From Halohasta litchfieldiae (lineage in GTDB: Archaea; Halobacteriota; Halobacteria; Halobacteriales; Haloferacaceae), in NCBI RefSeq assembly GCF_002788215.1, contig NZ_CP024845.1, forward strand, positions 1,488,001 to 1,552,000: a stretch of 64,000 nt of DNA, given 5' to 3'. Shown here piece after piece: positions 47,001 to 55,637 of the stretch (position 1 is its first letter; each line of letters begins with the position of its first letter). The position numbers and the translations under genes were made by a program. The notes below the pieces were generated by a model. That model saw nothing but the letters and a program-made list of their open reading frames with translations, did not search any database and had not been told where the DNA came from.

Positions 47001-47676
47001 CAACACCTCGGCCAGCGACCAGCCGGGCGGGGACGACTCGGCGGATGAGAGTCCGGCGACCTCTCAGAAAACGGAGACAACGCAGGGCGACACAACAGCG
47101 ACCGACGAGCCAGCTGGAACCGACAGTGACGGAACCGAGATCCCAGTCGAAGACGACTCCGACGAGGATGTCGACGAGCTCAAAGAGCGCCGCAATGCCA
47201 ACCGTGATATTCCCGACGAGCGTGAGGATTCCGTCGAGGTCGAAGGGGGTACGAACTTCCATGAAGTCATGGATCAGATGGGGACAGACGACCCACATGA
47301 AAAGTTCCGGACATACAATGGTCCCACCGAGCCCGACGACGACAACGACGATGTCGACGTAGATCGGGAGGCAGTGCTGCAGTTCGTCGAGGAGTTCACG
47401 AACACAGATGGTAGTGGGTCAAAAGAGCTGAAAGAGCACAAAAGAACTCTATACGATGCATTCAACACATGGGCTAAAATAAACGATATCGAGCTCAATG
47501 AAGTAAGCGAAGATGTGTGGGAAAATCATCGGATAGGGAACTTCAAAGATATCCTCGAAAATGAATTTGAACTAACGCATAGCAGATACACTGTGCGCGG
47601 TGAGCGGAAGAAAGGGTTTGCTGGAATTAGACTATCAGATGAGGGATATGACTTGGTTGATATGGAAATAGAATAG
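44029..47676 (+). CDS. Toprim primase/replication protein (Rep), N-terminus frameshifted
   Basis: A large plasmid replication protein. From about residue 300 it is clearly coding: YNYQTRDNRGWSPETIES, a primase-like segment, and a Toprim domain with the Glu in PLVITEGIADAITAHEH (E451) and DxD in VFIIQDADPP (D499, D501). The end resembles a P4/D5 primase C-terminal domain (KKGFAGIRLSDEGYDL). The acidic N-terminal linker is readable in another frame (43974-44280, DNDDDDDGGDNGDGEQ) and before that DPKPLGKAEEILQDAVSRGE (43878 on), so a frameshift near 44285 separates the gene from its natural start, for which no ATG is seen. The start at 44029 is only the formal one. Confidence 0.7.
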   Translation: MKPPTTTTMTMMEATTETVSNQSTPRLQTTAQQPRVRKVGKVLRVKMEVMGPTPRTRQTKPPHRLPLTQTPQNRLVSNRTPKPIHPTTDTDEPQTAANTDGTAETTATSDDQDADADEDDTATPTDESTETESETGEETETDTTPTKTKQDYLDEDYSELEAELAVDPPEEHRIKAAMAAAIEFFHQQLDAEIPENREWNRDNPNAAYRKPETPREYFRDPEYDADTSTAVEFNERADLIKQNLTAEDGRAEYEISPAASREIDATTASNDSVITSDEDGDQSNDSVITPDEDGDQSNDSVITPDEDATDADDSESMVLYNYQTRDNRGWSPETIESKKLGWAPRDTDSLREHLLDEGFSIKELFATGLFNDIGDGGLLPFMQARYIIPYFDADGEPVFLISRSIDTDMEQDKQSDFHRPTKYLKPKEAHIEEPIYGTETIEEGKPLVITEGIADAITAHEHDIPCISPVTVQFKDEHYPILRDLIVSNDVPQVFIIQDADPPTTSVPERFTPEYAANYDPEEDADKREPVEIDSLEDDNADRAITVNQKGPGFNGALKTALELDEEARRRGAERSQSQDGTDTDQSEETETADQIHTVEGEATPSAVADRESHRVHPEACGYATPDRAFETYLIELPRFGEIKYDLDDYLSDGLATVAPPAMWASDHVDRLTPTTDWVTNLALDGDLAYADPQRYVDTPAVGGLTVDSEADDTTTSQTVPLRQTVLNYLPTITPNHTALSESVEAPYLDTTGSGFDSDLPSMEGGSSTDADMWDLTWRDVFGLDEGYRGVSPFGHIGESRDYFVVISPEKAYCHKRKVTYTPSTGVLVREGERFPEDPEGQLSDWEQFVYWASLREQGIVDDAPPNKALLAYARKHDLATDGDGIETIDGEYGEFDALTKERLYQVCDHIEADYAIDIQWDPYGDRHTESDTTDTSADNDGSTKQSNDSPQDSQAASTSDTDSTSTDSGATTGEGETDPAVEQYLADDDDNTSASDQPGGDDSADESPATSQKTETTQGDTTATDEPAGTDSDGTEIPVEDDSDEDVDELKERRNANRDIPDEREDSVEVEGGTNFHEVMDQMGTDDPHEKFRTYNGPTEPDDDNDDVDVDREAVLQFVEEFTNTDGSGSKELKEHKRTLYDAFNTWAKINDIELNEVSEDVWENHRIGNFKDILENEFELTHSRYTVRGERKKGFAGIRLSDEGYDLVDMEIE
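44833..44950 (+). repeat. 42-bp tandem repeat inside rep, 2.8 copies
   Basis: Unit AGTAATGACTCAGTAATTAC followed by 22 bases, at 44833, 44875 and 44917. It encodes SNDSVITPDEDGDQ repeated in frame, and probably varies in copy number. Confidence 0.85.
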
Positions 47677-47687
47677 CTAAACAATTT

Positions 47688-49130
47688 GGTCGTGTCGCAA
47701 AGTCCTCTAGAGTTCAGTAGTAACTGACTCCCGTGAAGGCGGGGTTGCCTCTGGTGTCCAAACCGAGGTACCCCATGCACGCCACAATCGACGTGCGGTT
47801 CGAACTGAGTATCGACGACGACAAAACGCTACCGCTCGCCACGCTTGCCGAGGCCGTCACTGACCAGAACCTCGAAGCAGTCCTTCTCGAATCGCTGGTC
47901 GAGAGCCTCGACGCCGCCAGCGTCGAGGCGCTCTGTGGTGAGAAACACGCACATGGCAACGGTGACCAGCGCTTCCAACGCGCCGGCACCGACACCCGCA
48001 CAGCTGTCACAACTGCCGGAGAACACGAGTTCTCTCTCCACTACGTCGAAGATACAGCCGCTTCCCCAGACGAATCCAGCTACTTCCGGCCCGTCGAAGA
48101 CTTTCTCGACTTCGACGGGCAGAACCGCTATCAGCAGGACATCGCCGCCAAAAGCGTCGATCTCGCTACCTCGCTCAGCTATCGAGACGCTGCCAATCAC
48201 GGCGACAGCTTCGTCTCGATGCCGTCGCCGACCACCATCAACCGCCGTGCCAAGAAATACGGCCACAAGCTCAAACAGTTCCTTCCAGACTGTGTCGCTG
48301 GCACAGACGCTGACGCCGTCATTCCTGACGGGACAAAGTGCCACAGCCAAGACGACGACCGCTCGTCCCACTCCGTCCAAGCAACGCTCGGCGAAGACAC
48401 CGCCGAAGAGTCACGCTCCCTGCTGGATCTGTCGGTCAACGCTGACTGGGACGAAACTGCCGCCGAACTCGATGATATCGGCGCAGTCACTGACGACGCG
48501 ACGGTCGTCAGTGACGCTGATAGCGGCATCGTCACAGCCTTTACCGACGAAAACCGTGACCACCAGCTCGATCTCGTCCACGTCGGCCGAACGCTGGGTA
48601 ACACCCTCTGGGACGATGGCGTCTTCTCCTTGGACCGTCGGAAGGAGATCGTTTCGGAGGTGATCGACGAGGTGTTCCATCTGAAGAACTCTGTGGCGAA
48701 GCATCGTCCAGCGGAGGAGTTCGCGGCGATCCGCTCGCGGATCGCGCGAACGAGAGAGCGATTAGAGAAGACAGCGTGGCAACTGGAGCAGTTCGGGTCA
48801 GCAAAGGCTGCAGGGTATCTTCGGCGGTGGCTGCCGTCGATTGTGACGTTCGCCGAGCACGCTGTCGAGGGGTTCGAGGTTCCGTGGACCTCGAACCCCG
48901 TCGAACGACTGATGGGCGAGGTCAGCAAGCGGTGCAAGAACCAGTGGATGCGCTGGACAGCAGAGGGATTGGAAGCGATACTCCAACTTCGGTTGGTGAA
49001 GTACGCCGACCCCGAGTACTACCAAGCGTTCCTCGACGAACTGCTCCAACGTTCGACCAAAACAGCAATCAACTGTGACCTCTCAATTGAGAGTACCAGC
49101 GGCAAAGTCTAGACCGCTTTGCAACACGAC
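47688..49130 (+). mobile_element. ISH6-family element with 8-bp target duplication
   Basis: Terminal repeats GGTCGTGTCGCAAAG (left) and GGTCGTGTTGCAAAG (right, reverse complement). Target duplication AACAATTT at 47680-47687 and 49131-49138. Length 1443 bp. It has inserted between rep and its iterons. Confidence 0.9.
47775..49112 (+). CDS. ISH6-family transposase
   Basis: A 445-residue transposase of the halophile ISH6 group: beta-rich start (HATIDVRFELSIDDDKTLPL), HTH near SMPSPTTINRRAKKYGHKLK, catalytic Asp in DAVIPDGTKCHS and VVSDADSGIVTAF, Glu in SNPVERLMGEVSKRCKNQW. ATG at 47775 chosen since it matches the usual protein start. Intact. Confidence 0.9.
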   Translation: MHATIDVRFELSIDDDKTLPLATLAEAVTDQNLEAVLLESLVESLDAASVEALCGEKHAHGNGDQRFQRAGTDTRTAVTTAGEHEFSLHYVEDTAASPDESSYFRPVEDFLDFDGQNRYQQDIAAKSVDLATSLSYRDAANHGDSFVSMPSPTTINRRAKKYGHKLKQFLPDCVAGTDADAVIPDGTKCHSQDDDRSSHSVQATLGEDTAEESRSLLDLSVNADWDETAAELDDIGAVTDDATVVSDADSGIVTAFTDENRDHQLDLVHVGRTLGNTLWDDGVFSLDRRKEIVSEVIDEVFHLKNSVAKHRPAEEFAAIRSRIARTRERLEKTAWQLEQFGSAKAAGYLRRWLPSIVTFAEHAVEGFEVPWTSNPVERLMGEVSKRCKNQWMRWTAEGLEAILQLRLVKYADPEYYQAFLDELLQRSTKTAINCDLSIESTSGKV

Positions 49131-49316
49131 CAACAATTTAATCAACTCGTTGGACATCATATTCTAATCTCCCATCTACAATTCTTTCTCTCGGTGTCTT
49201 AATCCCCATTCTTCTAAGCTAAATTCTACCATCAACTTCTGTATTCACTCCTGAATCATATCGGTATTTCGTCCCGCTACTGATTTTAATGAGATTTAAT
49301 TTTATATAATAAACGC

Positions 49317-49665
49317 AGTACGGCGTGAAGGTGTCACCATCTTTAGGGGGATGGTGACACCAAGAAGATAAAATAACACCCCTATCTACCTAAAACCGCA
49401 GTACAACGTAGGGGTGTCACCATCTTTAGGGGGATGGTGACACCTTATCTTTACAGCAAAGCACCATATCTGTCCAAAATCGCAGTACTGCGTGGGGGTG
49501 TCACCATCCCTGCCCAGAATCGTCTTTTCTATAAAAATTCTTATGCTTGTGGAAAACTGTGAAACTGGCATACGGCGTCGGGGTGTCATCATGTAAGGGG
49601 ATGGTGACACCCTTGCTGTATGCCGATTTCATCGATTTTGAAGAGGGTGTCACCATCCCCCTCAA
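49317..49665. repeat. array of long palindromic iterons (origin 3 candidate)
   Basis: GGTGTCACCATC and GATGGTGACACC form 12-bp inverted arms, complete at 49331-49361, 49414-49444 and (with changes) 49582-49611; half copies at about 49499 and 49646. Each is preceded by a spaced CGCAGTACNNCGTG motif. The array lies downstream of rep, separated by ISH6, and no gene is present. A replication origin, or a rep-binding control site, is the likely role. Confidence 0.65.
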
Positions 49666-49699
49666 AATCCGGCTAACGTCTAGAGTAAAGGGGGGTCAA

Positions 49700-51400
49700 G
49701 CCTGACGGAGAGTTCTAGAGGGCCACATCGGCCTAACTACAATTTGTTTGGATTGTGATACAGAGGCACCTGCCCAGATGGAGGTTGGCCACCGACCCTG
49801 AGTGGGTGGCGGTTGGACCCCCAACTACCCACCTGAGAATAGGGGTAGTTGGCCCCCCTCAGTGTGAATGGATTGCAAGGCAACTGCACCGGAACCGAGG
49901 TGTCTGTCACAGCGGCACCGAGGGGTGGTGTCGAACCGATGGGGCCCGACACAGATGGCCGTCGATGACAGCGACGGCTACATACGTATCCTGATAGGAC
50001 TGGTGTCCCGACGACTAGAACGCCGCCGAGTTTGGGAACTGGTCAGCAGACGGATCGACCGGAATGTGGTGGCAACTGGGCCCACCGACAGGACCACTCA
50101 CCAGCGGTGGTGAGGCCACCAACCGACCACTCGAATGAGTGGCTGACCACCGGCTCACTGACGACTGCAATGACCCCTGCAGTTGGGTGTGGTTCGAGGC
50201 CCAAGTGGCGACTCGAATGGACGCCGATTGTGGGTGTCCAGCAGTGGGCCGACAACACGGATCGGCTCCGGCGGCTGGTTGCTTAGCTTGGTGGGTCGGA
50301 CCACCGAACTGTCTCGACCTATCAGGATTTCGAGACAGGGTGTTCGCAGTGGTTCGGGTGTTGGCTCAGTGGGGAGGCAACCTAGTTGTGGCCCGTTGGG
50401 ACAACAGGTGATTCGGTGGCTGTTGTATCGCACCTGCAGTCTCGTCTCGATGGCCGACCACTCAATGCTGGGCGTTAGTGTGGGGAGGTCGCCGTGGTTC
50501 GAGCCATAGTTGGTGGTAGTGTGTGACTGCGCTGTGGGGCCACCTTCTCGGCTATTTTTCTCAGGATTGTGATACAGCCATTTGGGGCGTGATCGTGTGG
50601 GTGGCACAGTGGGGTTCGTGGCTCCTACGATGGGGCTGTTCCCAGTGGTGCCATAGGGACAATCAGTATGGCGAGACACACCCTTCGATTCATGAATCCT
50701 CATTACTCTCAGGTGTGGCTTGTTGGGTGTGGGGGTTGGACTGTGGGGGCTACTGTTCTCAGTCGGGTTGGTGGAACTACCGACGACAACAGTGGTGGAA
50801 CTAGTCGTAGTGGTGTTTACGCTACCTGATAGGTTTTGGCTGCTCTCAGCTGGGCCAGCAGTGTCAGTGGGGCGGTTGTGTTTGTCTCTAATTTGTGATA
50901 CAAGGGCGGTGGGGTAGCGGGGTTCTAAGGACCGCAGAAGACCTAAGATTGGGACCCCCTCAGTGTCCATCGAACGCGTGGATTCAGCCTGCCCGACCGG
51001 GTGGGATTCGGCGCTGTTTCGACTCCCGACTGACCGCCGAAATGACTCGGTGGATCACCGCCAACCTCACTTTGATTCAGGGGTGGTTGTGCCCGGCGAG
51101 ACGCCCCGACCGACGACGCTGTTTCGGCGGCCACCTACTCTACTCGGAGACCCCGTGTGCGAAGTGTAACGCTCGCCGGTCAGGATTGGTTTCGGCGGCG
51201 TCGAACTCCGCCGCCCGACACATACGCTCGGTGGTAGGTCGGTAGGTGTCTCGGTCAGGCTCCACCCCCGACCACAGAAACGGCGGGCGGGGTCGCCCCG
51301 ACTCGAAGGTAGGTTTTGTCGAGTTTCGTATATACTGGTCAGTGCTGTTGTTGGGGGCCGACCCCCACCTGTTGGACCGCCGATTTCTCCCCGATTCTGT
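49700..51400. other. gene-poor region with strand-biased composition
   Basis: No convincing gene in 1.7 kb. The plus strand is rich in G and T (runs of GTGGGG, GGTGG), so the minus strand has long open but low-complexity frames. The motif TTGTGATACA occurs at about 49754, 50568 and 50898, and CCCCCTCAGTGT at 49853 and 50954. Purpose unknown. Confidence 0.4.
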
Positions 51401-51407
51401 GTCGACT

Positions 51408-51613
51408 CCTGGAGCCATATCTGACAGTCGCAGCCCCCACATATCGTCGCCCACCATCGGCGCGATCTGACACCGCGCGCTCTCCCCTCCTGCCGAGCGC
51501 GCGGTGTGATCGCGGCCCCGATGGCTCCTGCGCGCCGTGGCGTGCTCGTCGGTCAGCGGAGCTGACTGAACGAACGTATGTGGGGGCTGCTTTGTGTCAG
51601 ATATGGCTCCAGA
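51408..51613. repeat. large nested inverted repeat
   Basis: Outer arms CTGGAGCCATATCTGACA (51410 on) and TGTCAGATATGGCTCCAG (about 51595-51613), extended inward by GCAGCCCCCACATA and its complement. Inside lies a second perfect palindrome, ACACCGCGCGCTC/GAGCGCGCGGTGT (about 51472-51507). The right outer arm overlaps the start of the next gene. Confidence 0.75.
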
Positions 51614-52133
51614 GACCATGACCGCGACCGAGGCACAGCCCGCAACCAAGACCGACGACGTGATCAAAGCCTTCATGCGCGATGATGACTTCAGGCGGCT
51701 GAATCACCACGTGGACGCGGCTGTTGACGGCGAAGACGTGCGTGCGGTGTTCAGTATCGACATGACCGCCACCAACACCTCCCTCAGAGTCCTCATCACG
51801 GAGACCGGCGACGTGATCGAGACCGACCCCCACGGTGACCACTGTTCACACTGTGAGGCCAACGAGGCGTACGTCGCCCGACGAGGAACCCCGAACGGGA
51901 CGCGCGCGAAGGAGCGGCGACAAGCAAACTGTCGGCACGCCAACGCCGCCAGCAAGACGAAGGCCCTCGGTGATGCTCACGTCAACGACTCGGACAACGC
52001 CTGTCCGAACTGTGGCCACTACGCCATCGAGGTACAGGTGACGCCGATCACCCGCCGGACACCCCACGGCGACCGTGTTCATGTTAGCGATGTCGAACAG
52101 CGCCGGTGTGGTCACTGTGCCCACAACCGATAG
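51603..52133 (+). CDS. zinc-binding protein with two CxxC pairs
   Basis: A 176-residue protein. HCSHCEANEAYVARRG near the middle, then RQANCRHANAASKTKALGDA, and DNACPNCGHYAIEVQV and RRCGHCAHNR at the end, giving three or four Cys pairs. The N-terminal part (DVIKAFMRDDDFRRLNHHVD) is helical. The start lies inside the right arm of the nested palindrome, so translation or transcription may be controlled by it. Function unknown; nucleic-acid binding is plausible. Confidence 0.55.
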   Translation: MAPETMTATEAQPATKTDDVIKAFMRDDDFRRLNHHVDAAVDGEDVRAVFSIDMTATNTSLRVLITETGDVIETDPHGDHCSHCEANEAYVARRGTPNGTRAKERRQANCRHANAASKTKALGDAHVNDSDNACPNCGHYAIEVQVTPITRRTPHGDRVHVSDVEQRRCGHCAHNR

Positions 52134-52230
52134 CTAGGTCCGACGACGATAGGGGGTCCGGCCCCACGTCGACGGCCCGTTGGCGAATCCTCGACGCTCG
52201 GCGTCGACCTCGCCGCCGACGACGGCTACG

Positions 52231-52336
52231 TCCGCGCGCGTCGAGATCGCGCGCGGATGATCGCCCGCAGGGAAACCGACCCGACACCGGTGGCGCGCGC
52301 CCACCTCCAATCGCGCGCCACCGACACCGGGTCGGT
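52231..52336. repeat. two GC-rich palindromes
   Basis: First: TCCGCGCGCG/CGCGCGCGGA (52231-52240, 52248-52257). Second: ACCGACCC...GGTGGCGCGCG with the complementary CGCGCGCCACC...GGGTCGGT (52275-52336). They follow the zinc-protein gene and resemble the core of the nested repeat at 51.4 kb. Confidence 0.65.
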
Positions 52337-52517
52337 ACAGATGCCCTTGGCCTCCAGGAAACCGCCCGAGCCGTGGGTTCGGCGGTATGCTTGTCTCTCG
52401 CAGGTAGGCCCTTGCCTGCAAGGTTCCATCGTGCCTGCCGTAGGCGGGCGCGATCCCAGCCTACTGTGTTTGGTGAGGCGGTCGACGCGGGCCCTTTGTC
52501 TTGGGGTGAAGCCTGCC

Positions 52518-52634
52518 ATGCCCAATACCTGTACGAACTGTGGCGACCCGACGACGAACCGCGTGAGCCGCCATTCAGGATCGGCGCTGTGTGATGACTG
52601 CGACTCGTCGATCTTCGTTGGCCCCACGCCCTGA
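52518..52634 (+). CDS. 38-residue zinc-ribbon protein
   Basis: MPNTCTNCGDPTTNRVSRHS followed by GSALCDDCDSSIFVG, a complete two-CxxC mini-domain between two stop-bounded ends. Not long enough to be certain, but such proteins are frequent in haloarchaea. Confidence 0.5.
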   Translation: MPNTCTNCGDPTTNRVSRHSGSALCDDCDSSIFVGPTP

Positions 52635-53226
52635 ACAGTTCGCTGTGTGTGAAGAGGGGGGTCGTCGTCATGCCACCCCCACTGCCCACAGAACTACTGA
52701 TGTCGACGCCGTCGACGTGGGAGTGACCGCCTTGAAAGCCCCCAGCCCGCTCGCGGTCGCTGAGCGACATATCTGACCGCCGAGTTTGCCTGAGTTTGCC
52801 TCGCAGATAGGGGTCGTCTCACCCGACCACGTAAACGCGAGCGGGCTGGCCCCTTTCAGTCCCACCCCGCCAGCAGCAGAAATCGGGCCGACGACGCGAC
52901 CCCTGGGTTCGAGCTCCACGACAGGAGTTGGGGGTTGGGCCCCGCTCGACAGGTCGCCACCCCGCCGGTGGTTGTTGTCGCCCAGCGCGGCCTCGGCTTT
53001 CGGGATGGGGATTTGCCGTGTCTCTCGGGCCGCTTTTTCTTCCTCAGGGCCCGTCTCGGATGGACATGAGACCCGGGAAACCGGTCGATTCCGAAATCAA
53101 ACTCCCCCCATCTGTCAAGACTGATCCGCGCGCGTCCCTCGCCCAGGAACATCTCATTATATTGTCTTCACTCGGGGTGACCTGCGCTACGGTTTTGCTC
53201 GGTCACGACACAGGGGTCGCAAAGAC
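52635..53226. other. no supported gene
   Basis: GC-rich DNA with overlapping open frames on both strands, none with a recognisable domain. Confidence 0.3.
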
Positions 53227-53466
53227 TTACTCAAAATCGTCTGCTATTGACCAAACCAACGAGTTCCCCACTTTCTTTTTATTGACTGTTCCCTGTTTGA
53301 CTAACTTTCTCAGGCGATAGTCGGCACTCTGCCTGGCTATATCAAATTCGTTAGCAATCTCTTGAGTTGCTGCTGGTTCATGCTTCCTAACAGCACTTAA
53401 TATATCTTCATCGCTATATGCTGGTTCGTATTGGCCATCCTCATTTCGATGCCGATCTTCATCCAT
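53227..53466 (-). CDS. small winged-helix DNA-binding protein
   Basis: A 79-residue wHTH (DEDILSAVRKHEPAATQEIA, FDIARQSADYRLRKLVKQGT, VGNSLVWSI). The ATG at 53466 is taken; an upstream one adds five residues. Divergent from the 53.6-kb operon with an AT-rich gap between, so it may regulate it. Confidence 0.75.
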   Translation of the reverse strand: MDEDRHRNEDGQYEPAYSDEDILSAVRKHEPAATQEIANEFDIARQSADYRLRKLVKQGTVNKKKVGNSLVWSIADDFE

Positions 53467-53637
53467 CAGGTACAGAGACACATGGTTTTAATTTGAGCCT
53501 TTTGCCGCTTTGCCATAGGAATAACGTTTATAACCTTATGCTACATAGCATATGGTAGGAAGCACCGGCCACTAGGGCATTTCAGTCAAATGCCCACGTG
53601 TTGGAGACACGTAGGCTGGGCTTTCATAACCAAACCC

Positions 53638-53892
53638 ATGAGACAATTACAATCGAATCTTGAAATTGCTGACGGTCAGTCGCTAGTAGCGATGGTCGGC
53701 AACGCTGAGCACGAAGCACTTGCAGACAGTACCATCGAGCAACACGCTCGCAACATCCTCGTCTCGGAAAACAAAAACGTGATCTGTCACGTCCACAGCT
53801 CCGCTGAACAGAAAAAATCTCACACTGAAACCCAGTTGAACGGTACCTATCTCAAAAAGTCGACTCCACTTTATCAAGAGGGTGATGCCTAA
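53638..53892 (+). CDS. small protein coupled to HNH gene
   Basis: An 84-residue protein (RQLQSNLEIADGQSLVAMVG...). No family is recognised. Its stop shares one base with the ATG of the HNH gene (TAATG), so both are made from one message. The ATG at 53638 was chosen over one 16 codons earlier, which adds Trp/His-rich residues. Confidence 0.6.
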   Translation: MRQLQSNLEIADGQSLVAMVGNAEHEALADSTIEQHARNILVSENKNVICHVHSSAEQKKSHTETQLNGTYLKKSTPLYQEGDA

Positions 53893-55067
53893 TGTCAGAC
53901 GCAGCTGACACACCAGATGGAGAGCAGACCCCCGACCGTGATGAGATTCCGCCCACTCGACGAAATAAGGCACTCTCACGAGACGAACATACCTGCCAAC
54001 TCTGCGGAACAAAAGGTCCAGATGCTGGCGGGATCATCCCCGTGGAGGTCCATCACAAAACGTACAACCCGACTGAGTGTAGGGTCCATGATCTCCCAAA
54101 TCTGATTACGCTCTGTCGACACTGTCACAACTGGCATCATAACAGACCAAGCGACGAGACACCAGCAGTCGATATCAGCGACGAAGCCAAAGCCAAACTG
54201 ATCGAGACCGATATCGAAATCATACATCTTCTCACACAAAACGGTCCACTAACGATCGCCGAAATCGCTGACCGAGTGAGCCCGGATCAAACACAACAGG
54301 CAGTCAAAGAGCGACTGTATCGAATTATGGGAATTGATACAGAGATCGATACCCAAGAGACACAACTCATTGATCAAGATGCAGAGACCGGACAGTGGGG
54401 ACTCCCCCATCAGATCGACATCTCCCAACGACGGGTCCCAGATGAGGTCCAAGAAATCGTCCAACGGACTGTAGACAAGATCGTTGAATTGGCGATAAAG
54501 CGAGGCTGTGATCGGGAAACTGTCGCTAAAATCGTTGATATCAACGCTCGAACTGCGTATTTGTATAAATACCGGGCCCAAGCTTATGATTTCCCGATTG
54601 GTCTGTATACTGGACAAGGGAGACCACGCAAGAATAGCGAGGAAATCACACACAAGTCCGCAGAAGAGAGCACCGGCGACGGAGAGAGCCAACAATCTCT
54701 CGATAATCTTTCCGTAGAAGAGCCGACCGGTGAAGATGCAGACGGAGAGCCCGCCACCACCGACGACGTCGACACAGACGAGACAGACCCCGAAGAGACC
54801 TCACCAGTGACGGATTCGGCGAGTGATAATAATGACCCGCCGGAAGAATTTGAGGTGATCGACCCTATGCAGCCACAGCCTGATGGGAGCAACCGGGAGT
54901 ACTTGATTACGGCTGCAGACTATCCTGAAGAACTCCATCCGATTATTCATCGGCTTAATCTTGCTAAAATCTCCAAACGAGAGCATGGACAATCGTCGGA
55001 GGATCCTCAGACAAATGGATTAGTCGAGTCACTATTCCAGAATATCCAAGATTTAGAGTTTGAGTGA
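53892..55067 (+). CDS. HNH endonuclease with HTH domains
   Basis: A 391-residue protein. N-terminal HNH domain (residues 25-85): CQLCGTKGPDAGGIIPVEVH with HHK and then LITLCRHCHNWHH, the zinc-supported beta-beta-alpha nuclease. A winged helix follows (PLTIAEIADRVSPDQTQQAV) and a second HTH (GCDRETVAKIVDINARTAYL). The C-terminal third is acidic linker plus a short conserved end. It may nick or cut DNA at a specific site, as in plasmid mobilisation or replication control. Confidence 0.75.
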   Translation: MSDAADTPDGEQTPDRDEIPPTRRNKALSRDEHTCQLCGTKGPDAGGIIPVEVHHKTYNPTECRVHDLPNLITLCRHCHNWHHNRPSDETPAVDISDEAKAKLIETDIEIIHLLTQNGPLTIAEIADRVSPDQTQQAVKERLYRIMGIDTEIDTQETQLIDQDAETGQWGLPHQIDISQRRVPDEVQEIVQRTVDKIVELAIKRGCDRETVAKIVDINARTAYLYKYRAQAYDFPIGLYTGQGRPRKNSEEITHKSAEESTGDGESQQSLDNLSVEEPTGEDADGEPATTDDVDTDETDPEETSPVTDSASDNNDPPEEFEVIDPMQPQPDGSNREYLITAADYPEELHPIIHRLNLAKISKREHGQSSEDPQTNGLVESLFQNIQDLEFE

Positions 55068-55306
55068 TCTCGCCGCCCACCATATTCGTCCGTTCAGAGA
55101 GTCAATGCTGGTCTCTCGGCTGTAGAAGCCAATATCATAACAATCTCATGACTCTCTGTTATGTGTGTCACCGCATCATTAAAATAAACTAGCTTTAGCA
55201 GGGGGACTGATCAAAATAGTTGGCATATTTCTCGGTATGATTGAGTGATTGTCTATAAATATTGTAGGTATACGCCAATTAGTTTTAATCGACGTATATA
55301 CACAGT

Positions 55307-55637
55307 ATGCAATCTCACGCCAAAACCCAATCTCTGTCAAGTGATACACTCCCATTTGAGATCCATGTTGGAGATCTCAGCCACCTCTGGGACGAGACCG
55401 GTCGTTCATTAACGCCGCATCATTTGGTTGTTACTCCGACTGATCTCCATCAACGAAACCTCGAAGAACAGCTCCGAAAACACCAGTGGCCCCACAGCAA
55501 TTTCAAGTTTCGTCGAATCGGCGAACTCGCTATAGGTATTAGCATTCATTTGCAGAGTTCCGTCGTAGGAAACCGTGCGAGGAGAAATCGAGTGGCAGAA
55601 GCTGATCCTGAATTTAATCGCTCGCTCTTGTGGCGTA
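55307..55637 (+). pseudogene. start of a helicase/exonuclease-like gene cut by IS1595
   Basis: About 110 codons. LTPHHLVVTPTDLHQRNLEE looks like the nucleotide-binding start of an AddB/UvrD-type helicase, but without a P-loop in the remaining part. The reading enters the IS at 55638; no continuation is found on the other side. Confidence 0.4.

Noticed and set aside
50155-50970. 271-codon open frame on the minus strand
   Set aside because: Low-complexity Thr/Pro/Ser/Asn content follows from the G/T bias of the other strand; no hydrophobic core or motif, and several plus-strand frames overlap it.
52084-52770. 228-codon minus-strand frame, Arg/Ser-rich
   Set aside because: Runs across two palindromes and the complement of zinc-ribbon genes; basic composition is unlike haloarchaeal proteins.
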